From the NCBI GenBank assembly GCA_943333275.1, contig CALQSQ010000018.1:1-63601 (forward strand): DNA of 63,601 bases, written 5' to 3'. Position numbers and translations under genes: made by a program. The DNA is from Akkermansia muciniphila (GTDB lineage: Bacteria; Verrucomicrobiota; Verrucomicrobiia; Verrucomicrobiales; V1-33). Within the stretch, counting starts at the first letter, position 1; the number at the start of each line of letters is the position of its first letter. Below are positions 53,607 through 62,531 of this stretch, piece after piece. The notes under the pieces are model-generated. The model searched no databases. It was not told the DNA's origin and saw only the letters and a program-made list of their open reading frames with translations.

Positions 53607-54404
53607 ATGCCACTCATCGATTCCCTGCTCGCGCTGGGCCCCATCCGCAAAGCCATCTGGCGCTGGTGGTATCCTTTCCTCACCCGTCGCCTCCAGCAGG
53701 AGGACATTCTCTTTCTGAATTATGCCTTTGAAACAGACCCGCCCCTGGGACTGCCGCTCGAGCCTCAGGATGAAGCCAATCGCGCCTGCCTGCAACTCTA
53801 CCACCATGTCGCCACGCAGGGCAAGATCGCCGGCCAGCGCGTGCTCGAAGTTTCCTGCGGCCATGGTGGAGGTGCGTCCTACATCACGCGCAAACTCCAC
53901 CCGGCACATTACACCGGCCTGGATTTGAATCCCGCCGGCATCGAATTTTGCCGCAAGCGTCACGTGATTCCGAATCTCGAATTCACCGTCGGCGACGCCC
54001 AGTCCCTGCCCTTTCCAGACGCATCGTTCGATGTCGTCATCAACGTGGAAGCCTCGCATTGCTACCCGGACTTCCCGCGCTTCCTCCGTCAGGTCGACCG
54101 TGTCCTGCGCCCGGGCGGCCAGTTTTTGTATGCCGACTTTCGTTTAACGGATTCGATTCCACCATGGGAGCAGGCTCTGGACGAGTGCCCGCTGATCCTG
54201 CAAAACACGCGCGCTATCAATGCCGAGGTCTTGCGCGGACTTGATGCCAATGCCGCGCGTTCGACGGCGCTGGTGGAAAGGAAACTTCCCAAACCCCTGC
54301 AATCTCTGGGCCGCGATTTCGCAGGTCTGCCAGGATCCCGCATCTACAAGGCCCTTCAAAGTGGGGAAATGTCGTATCGCTCTTACGCCTTTCTCAAGGA
54401 ATAG
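53607..54404 (+). CDS. SAM-dependent methyltransferase
   Basis: The protein has 265 residues of class I Rossmann methyltransferase type. Motif I is VLEVSCGHGGGASYI, followed by YTGLDLNPAGIEFC (acidic loop), FTVGDAQSLPFPDASFDVVINVEA (motif II) and LRQVDRVLRPGGQFLYADF (motif III). The opening MPLIDSLLALGPIRKAIWRWW and the FLNYAFETDPP segment resemble the phthiotriol/lipid O-methyltransferase branch. The acceptor is unknown. It is 5 bp after the secreted helical-repeat gene and convergent with the TonB-like gene. Confidence 0.88.
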   Translation: MPLIDSLLALGPIRKAIWRWWYPFLTRRLQQEDILFLNYAFETDPPLGLPLEPQDEANRACLQLYHHVATQGKIAGQRVLEVSCGHGGGASYITRKLHPAHYTGLDLNPAGIEFCRKRHVIPNLEFTVGDAQSLPFPDASFDVVINVEASHCYPDFPRFLRQVDRVLRPGGQFLYADFRLTDSIPPWEQALDECPLILQNTRAINAEVLRGLDANAARSTALVERKLPKPLQSLGRDFAGLPGSRIYKALQSGEMSYRSYAFLKE

Positions 54405-54427
54405 TCGAAAGCCGGATGGCCTCACCG

Positions 54428-55168
54428 CTACCAATGCACTTCCAGATCGCCCCAGAGTAGTTCAGCCCCGGGCTGGCTGCCAAAACGCAGCTTCGCAATC
54501 ACATCCGTAATCATTTGTGGCGGAGCCATGCCATCGATGAGGTGGTAGCGCACTTTGCCGGTCGCGTCGATCGCAAGACGATAGAAATAGGGCTCGTCAG
54601 TCTCCTCGGGCGGACTGAGTTTGGCAGGCCAGCGCGGTGGCTGCAGGAGTCCGCGAGCTTGGAGACTGGGGCTGAGGACGAGTCGCGGCGTGGCTCCGGT
54701 GGCAATGGCGGAAACGGGTGACCTGGGTGCGGGAGGATTTTTTCCCAGCCTGGGCAGGACGGGTCGGGAGGGTTCCGCGAGCACTGGCAACGGTGGCGGC
54801 GGTGCCTCCCATTCGAAGGTCAGCGGCGGACGATAATTTTCGAAACTGGGCGTATAACTTGGCAGCGGCAGGCGGGGCAGGTTTGCCTCCGACCCACTTC
54901 CCAACGTCACCAGCATGCTCGCGGGTGAGCGGTCTTCCAACGATGCCAGCACGGTGGCGGTGGCGGGATTGTCGCCATTCAAGACGAGGACACTTTCCTC
55001 CGGTGGCAATTGCCGGGTGGCCGCGGGAGTGACTACTTTGAACAAATAGAAAACCAGCGCATGCCCCACCAGCGCCACCCCCACAAACATCGCCAGCCTC
55101 CAGCCCGACCGCCGGTCCGGCTTGCTTTGAAAAATGACCGGCGGCATCGGTGAGGATTCCGTGTTCAT
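54428..55168 (-). CDS. TonB-like energy transducer
   Basis: The protein has 246 residues starting MNTESSPMPPVIFQ at 55168; an upstream ATG at 55204 is possible but the chosen codon overlaps the exbD stop by 1 bp (TGATG). One TM helix lies near 22-40 (LAMFVGVALVGHALVFYLF). The middle is Pro-rich (APPPPLPVLAEPSRPVLPRLG). The C-terminal ~80 residues include PYFYRLAIDATGKVRYHLID, a beta-hairpin of the TonB C-terminal type, ending GDLEVHW. It follows exbB and exbD in one operon, which supports the call. It would link the proton motive force to outer-membrane receptors; no TonB-dependent receptor is in the window. Confidence 0.7.
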   Translation of the reverse strand: MNTESSPMPPVIFQSKPDRRSGWRLAMFVGVALVGHALVFYLFKVVTPAATRQLPPEESVLVLNGDNPATATVLASLEDRSPASMLVTLGSGSEANLPRLPLPSYTPSFENYRPPLTFEWEAPPPPLPVLAEPSRPVLPRLGKNPPAPRSPVSAIATGATPRLVLSPSLQARGLLQPPRWPAKLSPPEETDEPYFYRLAIDATGKVRYHLIDGMAPPQMITDVIAKLRFGSQPGAELLWGDLEVHW

Positions 55169-55569
55169 CAGGGGGCAAGGGAAGTGGCGATCGCCGGCTG
55201 ACATCCAGCCTCCCAGATGAGGTCCTGCAGTTGCGTGACCAACCCATGCGAGACCAGCGCATCGGCGTTGATGATGACATGGCGGGATTTTTCCCTGCCA
55301 GCTTCCAATCTGGATCGGAGGTCTGACAGCGTCACCCGCTCCTTGTTAAAATACATTTCCGGATCCACCCCGGCCGTCACCGTGAGGACGTGGGCGTGTT
55401 CCAGAGGACGCAGCGTCGATCCAGAAATCGGTAGTTCCACCCGCGTGCCGCCCTGGACTACGAGTGCGGAATTGGCGAGAAAAAAAATCATCAGCAGCAT
55501 CACCACATTCAGGAGGGGAGCCAGATAGAGAAAATCAGGCCGCAGCTTGAGATTGCTGGTAAGTTTCAT
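55168..55569 (-). CDS. exbD: ExbD/TolR family proton-channel component
   Basis: The protein has 133 residues. A single TM helix (FLYLAPLLNVVMLLMIFFLA) carries the position where the family's proton-path Asp is usually found; here the segment reads PLLNVVML with Asn, so the Asp is apparently replaced. After it comes the TVEL-like VELPIS strand and a periplasmic domain (LEHAHVLTVTAGVDPEMYFN, HVIINADALVSHGLV). Middle gene of exbB-exbD-tonB-like, separated from exbB by 7 bp and overlapping the TonB-like gene by 1 bp. Confidence 0.88.
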   Translation of the reverse strand: MKLTSNLKLRPDFLYLAPLLNVVMLLMIFFLANSALVVQGGTRVELPISGSTLRPLEHAHVLTVTAGVDPEMYFNKERVTLSDLRSRLEAGREKSRHVIINADALVSHGLVTQLQDLIWEAGCQPAIATSLAP

Positions 55570-55576
55570 CGCGCGC

Positions 55577-56263
55577 TTACTTGCCGGTCAGCTTGCGTTT
55601 CTTCTGATCTTCCGCGAGCCGCTGCGCACTCTCCTTGAAGTCCACAATTTCCTTGTTCTGCCGGGTCGCGGTGATCAGGTTCACAATCTCAATCCCCCCG
55701 CGCTCCATGTCGTGCAGCAGGCTTTGCAGGGCGGCTGCCAGGTAACTGTAGAAGATGTAACTGGGAATGGCGACGGCCAGTCCCGCGGCGGAGGTCACCA
55801 GACTGCGGTAAATTCCCTTGGCCAGATCCGAGCTGGCGGCAAATCCATTGGACGTGACCGGAATGAAAGTATCGATCAGCCCCAGCACCGTGCCCAGCAG
55901 TCCAATGAGCGGGGCGATGTAGGCAATCGCGAGCAGTGCCCCCAGATAACGTTCCAATTTCGGCACTTCCAGCTGCCCGGCTTCCTGGACGATTTGTTTC
56001 AATTCCTCCCGCGGGGCTTCCTGCTGAACGAGTGCCGCATGCACCACCCGGGCAACGGGGCCCGGCGTGCCTGCGCAAACATGCAGGGCTTCGGCGAAAT
56101 TTTTCTTGTGGAGCAGGTTACTCAGACCCTGCATCAGGTCCTGCACGTCCAGGTTTGCGCGGTGGAAGAGGAAAAACCGCTCCAGAAAGATGCCCACCGC
56201 CAGCAGGCTGCATCCGAGCAGCAGGAAGACGAGGGGGCCACCTTGGGAGAGAATTTCAAACAT
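55577..56263 (-). CDS. exbB: ExbB/TolQ/MotA family proton-channel protein
   Basis: The protein has 228 residues starting MFEILSQGGPLVFLLL at 56263; an in-frame ATG at 56314 adds residues not typical of the family. Three TM regions are seen: residues 5-27, ~112-133 (LGALLAIAYIAPLIGLLGTVLGLI) and ~155-178 (SLVTSAAGLAVAIPSYIFYSY). The GLLGTVLGLI and TSAAGLAVAIP motifs are conserved in ExbB and TolQ. With ExbD it forms the proton-driven motor for the TonB-like protein encoded next. First gene of the operon. Confidence 0.93.
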   Translation of the reverse strand: MFEILSQGGPLVFLLLGCSLLAVGIFLERFFLFHRANLDVQDLMQGLSNLLHKKNFAEALHVCAGTPGPVARVVHAALVQQEAPREELKQIVQEAGQLEVPKLERYLGALLAIAYIAPLIGLLGTVLGLIDTFIPVTSNGFAASSDLAKGIYRSLVTSAAGLAVAIPSYIFYSYLAAALQSLLHDMERGGIEIVNLITATRQNKEIVDFKESAQRLAEDQKKRKLTGK

Positions 56264-56439
56264 AGTCGCGTATGGTATGCAGCTTCGGGGCCAATCAGCA
56301 ACGGAAAATGACACCCAATCGGCTCGGATTCCATTATAATTCAGATTTCCTGAAATTTCAAAATGAATAACGACTTTTCGCTAAAAAGGTTAAAATGAAC
56401 CTGTAACCTAAGATGTTATCCTGCTAATTCTCCACCCCG

Positions 56440-57840
56440 ATGGCCTGCCTTTTTATCATCCATTACCACTACCGCCCCGGCGGTGTGCGCAGCGTGGTGG
56501 AACAGTTTCTCCAAGCATGGGAAAGGGTTGGACGCTGGAAGCGGGTCATTCTGGCAGGAGGCGAAGCCCCCGATTCTGCCTGGTTGGAACACCTGAGGAA
56601 GACCTGCGGACGCGTGGAGGTCAGGGTGGACGCGGCGCTTGGCTACACCGCAGAATTTCCCAAGGGGAACGTCTCAGAAATGAGAAAAACCCTGCAAGGG
56701 TGGATCTCAGAGACCCGCCCGGACCTGCTCTGGGTCCATAATCTCAGCGTCGGCAGAAACATCAGACTCGGCGAGGCCGTGGGGCAACTGGACGTGCCCC
56801 TGCTCTGCCACCATCACGACTGGTGGGTGCAGAATCGCTGGGAACGCTGGCAGGAATTTTCCACCGCTTCCTGGCAGCGGGCGGCATCCGCCATCCTGCC
56901 CGATGGTCCCCAAGTCCGCCACGCCTGCGCCCATCCAGCGGACGCCGCGCTGCTGGGGCGCCATTTTCCTGATCGGGTCGCCTGGATCGTGCCTCCCATG
57001 CCGAAAGCCCCGGTGGAAATATCACCCATCCCGCACGGTGATCCCTACTGGGTTGCTCCCTGCCGGATTCTCAGAAGAAAAAACCTGCTGGAAACCCTCC
57101 TTCTGACCAAATGGCACCGTCCGCAGGGCCGATTGCTCATTGCCGGCTCCGTCAGTTCCGCCGCCGAGGCAGCAAATGGGCGCGCCGTGCAGCAGGCGGC
57201 GGACGTGCTGGGGCTGTCGCTGGAAATTGGCGCGGCGACCCGCTCGTCGATGGAGCACCTTTACCGGCATGCCGAAATGGTCCTGCAATCCTCCGTGCAG
57301 GAGGGCTTTGGGCTCACTTCATGGGAGGCCGGGGTGTATCATCGCCCCCTGCTGCTGCGTCGCTTGCCCGGATTGACCGAAGCCTTTGAACACTCCGGCG
57401 CATCCTTTCCAGGTGGTTATCACGAGGTGCTGCTGCCTGTGGAATTTCTCACACCCCACGAACGCCAGCTTCAAGCCAGAGGATGGATCAGGCAATGTTC
57501 CCTCCTCCCCGAACCATGGCGGTCGCAGGCAGCCGAGTTGGCAACACCCACACGCGGCCGCGAAGTCGCATTCAGTTCACTGACCGTCGCCGGCCAGTTG
57601 GAACTTCTCCGCGATTGGGCCCGGCTCGAACCCGCCCTCCGGCAGCACAACCCCAGGCTGCAAAATCCGAAAATTTTCCAACCAACCATTCCCGGAATTT
57701 TTCTCGAAAGCGGCCTCGCCTCCCTGGAGCGCCTGCTCGCCAGACCTCCGACCGCGCCCACTTCCACCCCCGATGCAGTCATCGCCGCCCTGCTCGACAC
57801 CGCCATTCCCAATGCCCGCCAGCATCCCCTCCTCTGGTAA
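56440..57840 (+). CDS. Glycosyltransferase, GT4-like
   Basis: The protein has 466 residues, no TM. The N-terminal strand FIIHYHYRPGGVRSVVEQFLQ has the glycine-rich start of GT4 enzymes. C-terminal, the nucleotide-sugar site appears as PYWVAPCRILRRKNLLETLLL and SVQEGFGLTSWEAG (E-x7-E-like). It probably adds a sugar to a surface polysaccharide. The donor cannot be inferred. It is divergent from the exbB operon (176 bp apart) and 55 bp before phosphofructokinase, on the same strand. Confidence 0.85.
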   Translation: MACLFIIHYHYRPGGVRSVVEQFLQAWERVGRWKRVILAGGEAPDSAWLEHLRKTCGRVEVRVDAALGYTAEFPKGNVSEMRKTLQGWISETRPDLLWVHNLSVGRNIRLGEAVGQLDVPLLCHHHDWWVQNRWERWQEFSTASWQRAASAILPDGPQVRHACAHPADAALLGRHFPDRVAWIVPPMPKAPVEISPIPHGDPYWVAPCRILRRKNLLETLLLTKWHRPQGRLLIAGSVSSAAEAANGRAVQQAADVLGLSLEIGAATRSSMEHLYRHAEMVLQSSVQEGFGLTSWEAGVYHRPLLLRRLPGLTEAFEHSGASFPGGYHEVLLPVEFLTPHERQLQARGWIRQCSLLPEPWRSQAAELATPTRGREVAFSSLTVAGQLELLRDWARLEPALRQHNPRLQNPKIFQPTIPGIFLESGLASLERLLARPPTAPTSTPDAVIAALLDTAIPNARQHPLLW

Positions 57841-57895
57841 CGTTCATGGGAATTTCGCTTTCCCTTGCGGCAATTCGCTCTAGGAAAGGCACCTT

Positions 57896-59059
57896 ATGTC
57901 CTCACTCCCCAACAATCTTTCGGCAGTCCTTTTCAGCGGTGGCGATGCGCCAGGCATGAATTCGTTGCTGCGGGCCATCGTCCGCCTCGCCAATAACCGC
58001 CACCGCCGCAACGAACTCAGCGTGCTTGGCGTGCTGGATGGCTACAAGGGCCTCGTGCGAACCACCCGGCGCATCATTTCCGGTGAAGTCACCCTGGAGC
58101 AACTCCGGGAACAAATCGTCACGCGGGTCGGCTCGGTCGGACTGCTGGCGCCGGATCAGGATCTGGTGCTCATGACCAATGCCAGCGTGACTGGCGCGGT
58201 CGTGCAGGGCGGCATCCTCCTGCGCAGCGCGCGTTGCAAGGAGTTCCAGGCCAAACCCCAACTGCGCCTGCAGGTCATTCAAATGCTCCGTGATCTGGGT
58301 GTAAATAATTTGCTCGTCTGTGGCGGCGATGGATCGCTGGCGGGAGCCAAAGCCCTCGCCGATGAGGGCGGACTGAAGGTTATCGGCATCCCCTCCACCA
58401 TCGATAACGATCTGCCCGTCACCGATATGGCGCTCGGCGTGCACAGTGCGGTCGCCACCGTCGTCTGGGCTGTGGATCATTTCAAGGACACCGCCCGCAG
58501 CCACCGCCGCGTCATGGTTCTCGAAACCATGGGGCGCGAAAGCGGCGAACTCACGCAGCTCGCCGCCATCGCCTCCGGTGCGGAATACGCCATCATTCCA
58601 GAGGAAGGCCTCCTCACCGGCGAACGCATGCTCCAAATCGCCGTCGAAGTGGAAAACGCCATGAAACGCGGTCGCACCCACACCATTATCCTCATCGCCG
58701 AGGGCGTGAAATTTGACTCCCCAATCAAGGAAAACCCCGCCTTCGTGCTCACTCGGGCATTGGAAATATATTTCAGCCGCAATCAAAACCCCGACGGCGA
58801 CCAGGACGTGGAAGTCCGCCCCAGCGTCCTCGGGCATATGCAGCGCGGAGGCCGCCCCGACCCCGCCGATGCCATTCTCGCCGCCCACTTCGCCGAAGCC
58901 GCCATGGAAGCCGTCAATGATGTAAACGCCCCCAGCGGCGTCGTCGCCATGCGCGACGGCCGCGTCCGCGTCGTCCCCTTCGGAAGTTCCACAGACAACC
59001 GGGACGCCTCCCAATGGCGGAAAACCGCAACCTTGCATCGCGATCTCAGTGGTTGGTAA
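57896..59059 (+). CDS. pfkA: 6-phosphofructokinase
   Basis: The protein has 387 residues of the phosphofructokinase fold. The phosphate-binding loop is FSGGDAPGMNSLLRAIV, the nucleotide motif is CGGDGSLAGA, and the catalytic segment is GIPSTIDNDLPVTDMALG. GGDGS (Gly rather than the second Asp of PPi enzymes) favours ATP as the donor; the residue just before TIDND is Ser, whereas ATP-PFKs usually have Gly and PPi-PFKs Lys. Further motifs are ETMGRESGEL and the C-terminal LGHMQRGGRPDPADA. It catalyses fructose 6-phosphate to fructose 1,6-bisphosphate. Length is slightly above the bacterial norm (~320). Confidence 0.93.
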   Translation: MSSLPNNLSAVLFSGGDAPGMNSLLRAIVRLANNRHRRNELSVLGVLDGYKGLVRTTRRIISGEVTLEQLREQIVTRVGSVGLLAPDQDLVLMTNASVTGAVVQGGILLRSARCKEFQAKPQLRLQVIQMLRDLGVNNLLVCGGDGSLAGAKALADEGGLKVIGIPSTIDNDLPVTDMALGVHSAVATVVWAVDHFKDTARSHRRVMVLETMGRESGELTQLAAIASGAEYAIIPEEGLLTGERMLQIAVEVENAMKRGRTHTIILIAEGVKFDSPIKENPAFVLTRALEIYFSRNQNPDGDQDVEVRPSVLGHMQRGGRPDPADAILAAHFAEAAMEAVNDVNAPSGVVAMRDGRVRVVPFGSSTDNRDASQWRKTATLHRDLSGW

Positions 59060-59496
59060 ATCAGCGGGAATGTCTAAGCATTCGTCCGCGGGGCGGTCCG
59101 CTTTAAGTATGCACCACCAGCACGTCCTGCGACATCGTGCATTCATGAGAGACGAGTGACCTTGCGTATTCCCGATACCAACCACATGAAGGCCTTCCAC
59201 CTTAATGACGATCAGAGAGCAAAGCAGCAACGCCAAGACAGACACTTGCCACGAATCTTTCGCAGGTATAGAACGAGCTTGGTAGAGCCCATTCAAACAT
59301 TGAACTTGATGACTGCGTGATAAATTGTCTCTTCAAACGTTTCCGCTCCCTCCTTTTGGAAAAAGCTTCGCAATCTTTTGTCGATTTTCGCTGCCTACCC
59401 CCATTTCCCGACGTTGCACATGCCTGATGCCCGGGCCTTTCCTCCCGCCAAGGGGAAGGCGTTACCGATCTTTCGACCCACAATCCTGTCATTTCC
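59060..59496. other. 437-bp gap without a convincing gene
   Basis: An open minus-strand frame of 126 residues (59202-59582) overlaps the start of the downstream gene, has no domain and is Arg-rich in composition like shadow frames. I see no promoter or terminator of confidence; CCGCGGGGCGGTCCGC near 59088-59103 is a weak hairpin after the phosphofructokinase stop. The next gene appears to start with TTG at 59497. Confidence 0.5.
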
Positions 59497-61788
59497 TTGC
59501 TAAAAATACCCCTATCCCTCGGCCTTTTTGTCCTTACCAGTCCCGCGCAGGAAACTTCCCTGCGGGAGATCATTCCATGCACAGAGGCTCACTACAGTTT
59601 CGGCACCGCCGTGGATGCGGAGGGCTGCGTGTTGTTCACGGAATTCAGCAATCGGAAAATTCAGCGTTGGAATCCCGTCACGCGCCGCCTCGATGTCTGG
59701 CGGGGCACCGACACACCGGGCATGTTTGGCCTCGCCACAGGGATCGGGAGTGATGTCTTCGTGGGACTGGACCTTGGCGACGAGGGAAATCCTGGCAAAA
59801 TATTGCGAATCGCCAACGACGGGAAGGAAGAGTTCGTCGTGGAAAACATCACGCGTCCTCGACAGTTGGCGTGCGATACCACGGGAAATCTCTTCGCAGT
59901 TCTTGAAGGTGGACGCGTGCTGAAATGGGACAAATCCACCCGCGCTTTGACGGAACTCATGAGTGCCATTTCCCCCACCAGTGGCATTGCGGTCGGGGCG
60001 GATGGCTCCGTTTACGTGAGTGAATACGGTGTTTTCGATCTCTCTCCCACGGGCTACTCGCGACCCTCGACTCCCGGCCAAATCAAAGTCCGACGACCCA
60101 CCGGGGAGATCTCCGTTTTGAACCAGGGATTCTGGCGCCTCCGCGGCCTCACGCTCCATGGCCAAAGCCTCTACGCCTGCAGCGAAGCGAATCGTGAAGA
60201 TCATGGCAACTCCGGCCAACTGGTGCGCATCGACACCACCAATGGCAATGAGGAAATCCTCTTCAACCGGCTCGACTACCCACAATTTCCCGCTGCCAGT
60301 CCGGATGGCAAAATTTACTTCACGTTGGGGAGGGACAACCGCCTCGTCTGCTACGATCCCGCGGCCGCCTATCACGATGCCGCCGCACCTGTCGAAAAGG
60401 CCATGCGCTCCAGCGTGCGGGGCGGAACCATTGCCTGGGGCAGCCCGGAGGCTGGCACGCGGTTCACGCTCACTGCGCAGTCGGTTTCTCTCACGGGAAA
60501 TTTCCTCCCTTCAGCAGGCGCAGCCCAAATGGACGGGTGGATCGAGATTCCAGCCAATCGTTTCACCCTCAATCCCCACGATCTTTACCCCATTCATGAT
60601 GCTGAGCATCCCGGCCCTGGCCTCTTTGAATTGCCGCAAGTCCAGACAACCTGCGCCTCCGGCACGCTCCGCGTCGAAGTCCTTCCGCTACGTCGCCACG
60701 AGGGCAGTCGATGGCCGATGCAGCATGTGGGCACCGCCCAGGAGTCCCCGCACCCCAGCTTCAGCGAACAGCCCGATGCCTTCCGCTTCCATTTCTCCTG
60801 GACCGCGCCTCCAGTTACGAAACCGGATCGCAAGCCGCTCATGATTCCCCGTCCTTCCAAGCCCTGGAAAGACGCCACCTTGCTCGTGGGCGATGGCAAA
60901 ACGCTGCACAGTGATTTCCATTTCATCATTGATCAAAAGGACCGGGTCCACTGCATCGGCACCTTTGGCCGCGGGCCCGGCAGCACCAGCCATGGTATCG
61001 CGGTGGAGGATGGTTATGCGTTGTTCCATGCAGTGGGAAATTCCCTGGAGGCTCCGATGCAATCGCTGCCGAAAATCGGATATCAAATCGACTCTCCGCA
61101 AGCCATCATGTGGGCGCCCGGCATCACCTGGAATCGCGAACGCACCACCGCATTCCTTTATTACTTCCATTACTTCGGTGGAAAAGACCTCGCCGCCGGA
61201 GGAGCCCGCGTGCTGACTTCCAGCGATCCCGATCTGGCTCACTGGACACCCTACAACGGCACAGAACTAGCCGAAAAGAACCTCGCCTTCCGCGAATTGG
61301 ACGACCGGGATTTCTGCGTCTTCTGGGACGAACGATTGCAGACCCACCTCATTTATTACTGCTCTGGCGAAGGCTCCGGTCCCCGCGTCCGCACGTCTCC
61401 GGACCTAATCCATTGGTCTCCGGGCCGCACCGTGCTGCGGGACACGTCCGCTTCTCCCCATGGGTATTCGGAATCCCCCTGCGTGATTTATCGGGATGGC
61501 TATTACTACCTTTGGACCAGCGGAATCGATTACAGCCACACGCATCTTTACATCTCCGAAGACCCCTTCAACTTCGGGGAGACCCTGGCCAACACCATCG
61601 AAACTCAGCCTGGCCACGCGGTGGAGGTCATCACGCATCGGGAGAATGAATACATCGCTGGCTCCATGCTCAGCACGGTTTCCAGCCCCACGCCCGCAGG
61701 GCATGATCTGGAGGGCATCTATGTCCAACCGTTGAAGTGGGAAGCAGCGGCAACGGAAATGGAGTCGCGCGTGACCCGCAACCCCTGA
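59497..61788 (+). CDS. Secreted two-domain protein: NHL/SMP-30-like propeller + GH43/32-type propeller
   Basis: The protein has 763 residues, read from a TTG start that gives a leader (MLKIPLSLGLFVLTSPAQE). Residues ~20-290 are NHL/SMP-30-like repeats (GTAVDAEGCVLFTEFSNRKIQRW, TSGIAVGADGSVYVSEYGVFD). After a spacer, residues ~440-760 form a five-bladed propeller like glycoside hydrolases of clans F/J: LHSDFHFIIDQKDRVHC, GGARVLTSSDPDLAHW, FWDERLQTHLIYYC, SGPRVRTSPDLIHWS and SESPCVIYRDGYYYLWTS. The repeated 'Y-W/H' strand pattern supports this, but catalytic Asp/Glu assignments are not safe. It may sense or degrade a plant or algal glycan. It is monocistronic. Confidence 0.8.
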   Translation: MLKIPLSLGLFVLTSPAQETSLREIIPCTEAHYSFGTAVDAEGCVLFTEFSNRKIQRWNPVTRRLDVWRGTDTPGMFGLATGIGSDVFVGLDLGDEGNPGKILRIANDGKEEFVVENITRPRQLACDTTGNLFAVLEGGRVLKWDKSTRALTELMSAISPTSGIAVGADGSVYVSEYGVFDLSPTGYSRPSTPGQIKVRRPTGEISVLNQGFWRLRGLTLHGQSLYACSEANREDHGNSGQLVRIDTTNGNEEILFNRLDYPQFPAASPDGKIYFTLGRDNRLVCYDPAAAYHDAAAPVEKAMRSSVRGGTIAWGSPEAGTRFTLTAQSVSLTGNFLPSAGAAQMDGWIEIPANRFTLNPHDLYPIHDAEHPGPGLFELPQVQTTCASGTLRVEVLPLRRHEGSRWPMQHVGTAQESPHPSFSEQPDAFRFHFSWTAPPVTKPDRKPLMIPRPSKPWKDATLLVGDGKTLHSDFHFIIDQKDRVHCIGTFGRGPGSTSHGIAVEDGYALFHAVGNSLEAPMQSLPKIGYQIDSPQAIMWAPGITWNRERTTAFLYYFHYFGGKDLAAGGARVLTSSDPDLAHWTPYNGTELAEKNLAFRELDDRDFCVFWDERLQTHLIYYCSGEGSGPRVRTSPDLIHWSPGRTVLRDTSASPHGYSESPCVIYRDGYYYLWTSGIDYSHTHLYISEDPFNFGETLANTIETQPGHAVEVITHRENEYIAGSMLSTVSSPTPAGHDLEGIYVQPLKWEAAATEMESRVTRNP

Positions 61789-61868
61789 GGGCTATTTTCC
61801 TAACAGACCCCTCCTTTCCCGATTCCGATCCCCCGTCCAACTCCACCCTGAAAAAGCAAATTCCTCCC

Positions 61869-62291
61869 ATGCCCCCCGCATCCCGACCGGAAAAATCCAA
61901 AAGGCAGACTTTTGCCGCGCTGCTTGCTTTCGTCTTCCTGACACCATTCGCATTTTCCGATGGCGTCCTGATTCCTCCCGAGAGGATTGAGCAGGTCAAA
62001 GCGGAGTGGAAACAGAAAACCCACGGTCGCCCGGTCGTGGTGAACTGGTTGTATATGAGCGTCCGCAGAAATCAGGATCCTCAGCACGGCATGACGGGCG
62101 AGCCGATGTTCCGGAACTTTGTAGCCAGCGTGGAACTGGCGAGGAAACATAAAATTCCCACGACCTTCATTTTCGAGCATCAGACGCTGATGGATCCGCA
62201 GTTCCGTGAATTCATGATGCGGGAAATGAGGGACGATCCGCTGCTCGAGCCCATAAAAGCTGGAGCCCATAAAGGCTCAGAGCATTTATGA
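61869..62291 (+). pseudogene. 3'-truncated secreted protein fragment
   Basis: The frame has 140 codons starting MPPASRPEKSKRQTFAALL (leader, cleaved near AFSDG). The mature part begins ERIEQVKAEWKQKTHGRPVVV and continues WLYMSVRRNQDPQHG with PTTFIFEHQTLMDPQ. The sequence looks like the N-terminal part of a longer catalytic domain that stops abruptly at PLLEPIKAGAHKG. An imperfect duplicated stretch (GAGCCCATAAA at 62247-62257 and 62263-62273) lies at the break. What follows is unrelated and then a transposase, so I treat it as truncated by insertion or deletion. Confidence 0.65.
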
Positions 62292-62531
62292 TTAGCTCGC
62301 TTGTCGGACCCTCACGAGTGGGGAGAACTCGTTGGAAATGCCCTGATGATACTGACCGGTTCTGCGGTGGCGAATGTAGTGAAAGAGGCCGTCGTCGGAG
62401 ATGTGTTTCTTGCAGAAGCAGCAGAAACGGCTGCAAACGCGGCCAATCGTATCGAACAAGGGGCTGCGGAGGCGGGTGAATTAGCCCAAGTTCGTCAGTT
62501 TGCTGCAATTTTCAGCTATTTTGAGCCCTGA
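62292..62531 (+). other. Short open frame between truncated gene and insertion sequence
   Basis: After the stop at 62291 the same frame stays open to 62531, giving a helical Ala/Glu-rich peptide (SAVANVVKEAVVGDVFLAEA). There is no ATG; a TTG at 62301 is the only start. It reads into what is probably the left end of the IS element. It is likely the remnant of another disrupted gene rather than a functional one. Confidence 0.35.

Noticed and set aside
57902..59296. 464-residue minus-strand frame
   Set aside because: Antisense to phosphofructokinase; His/Gly-rich shadow composition.
59202..59582. 126-residue minus-strand gene
   Set aside because: Overlaps the 5' end of the secreted propeller gene, has no domain, and is Arg-rich like other shadow frames.
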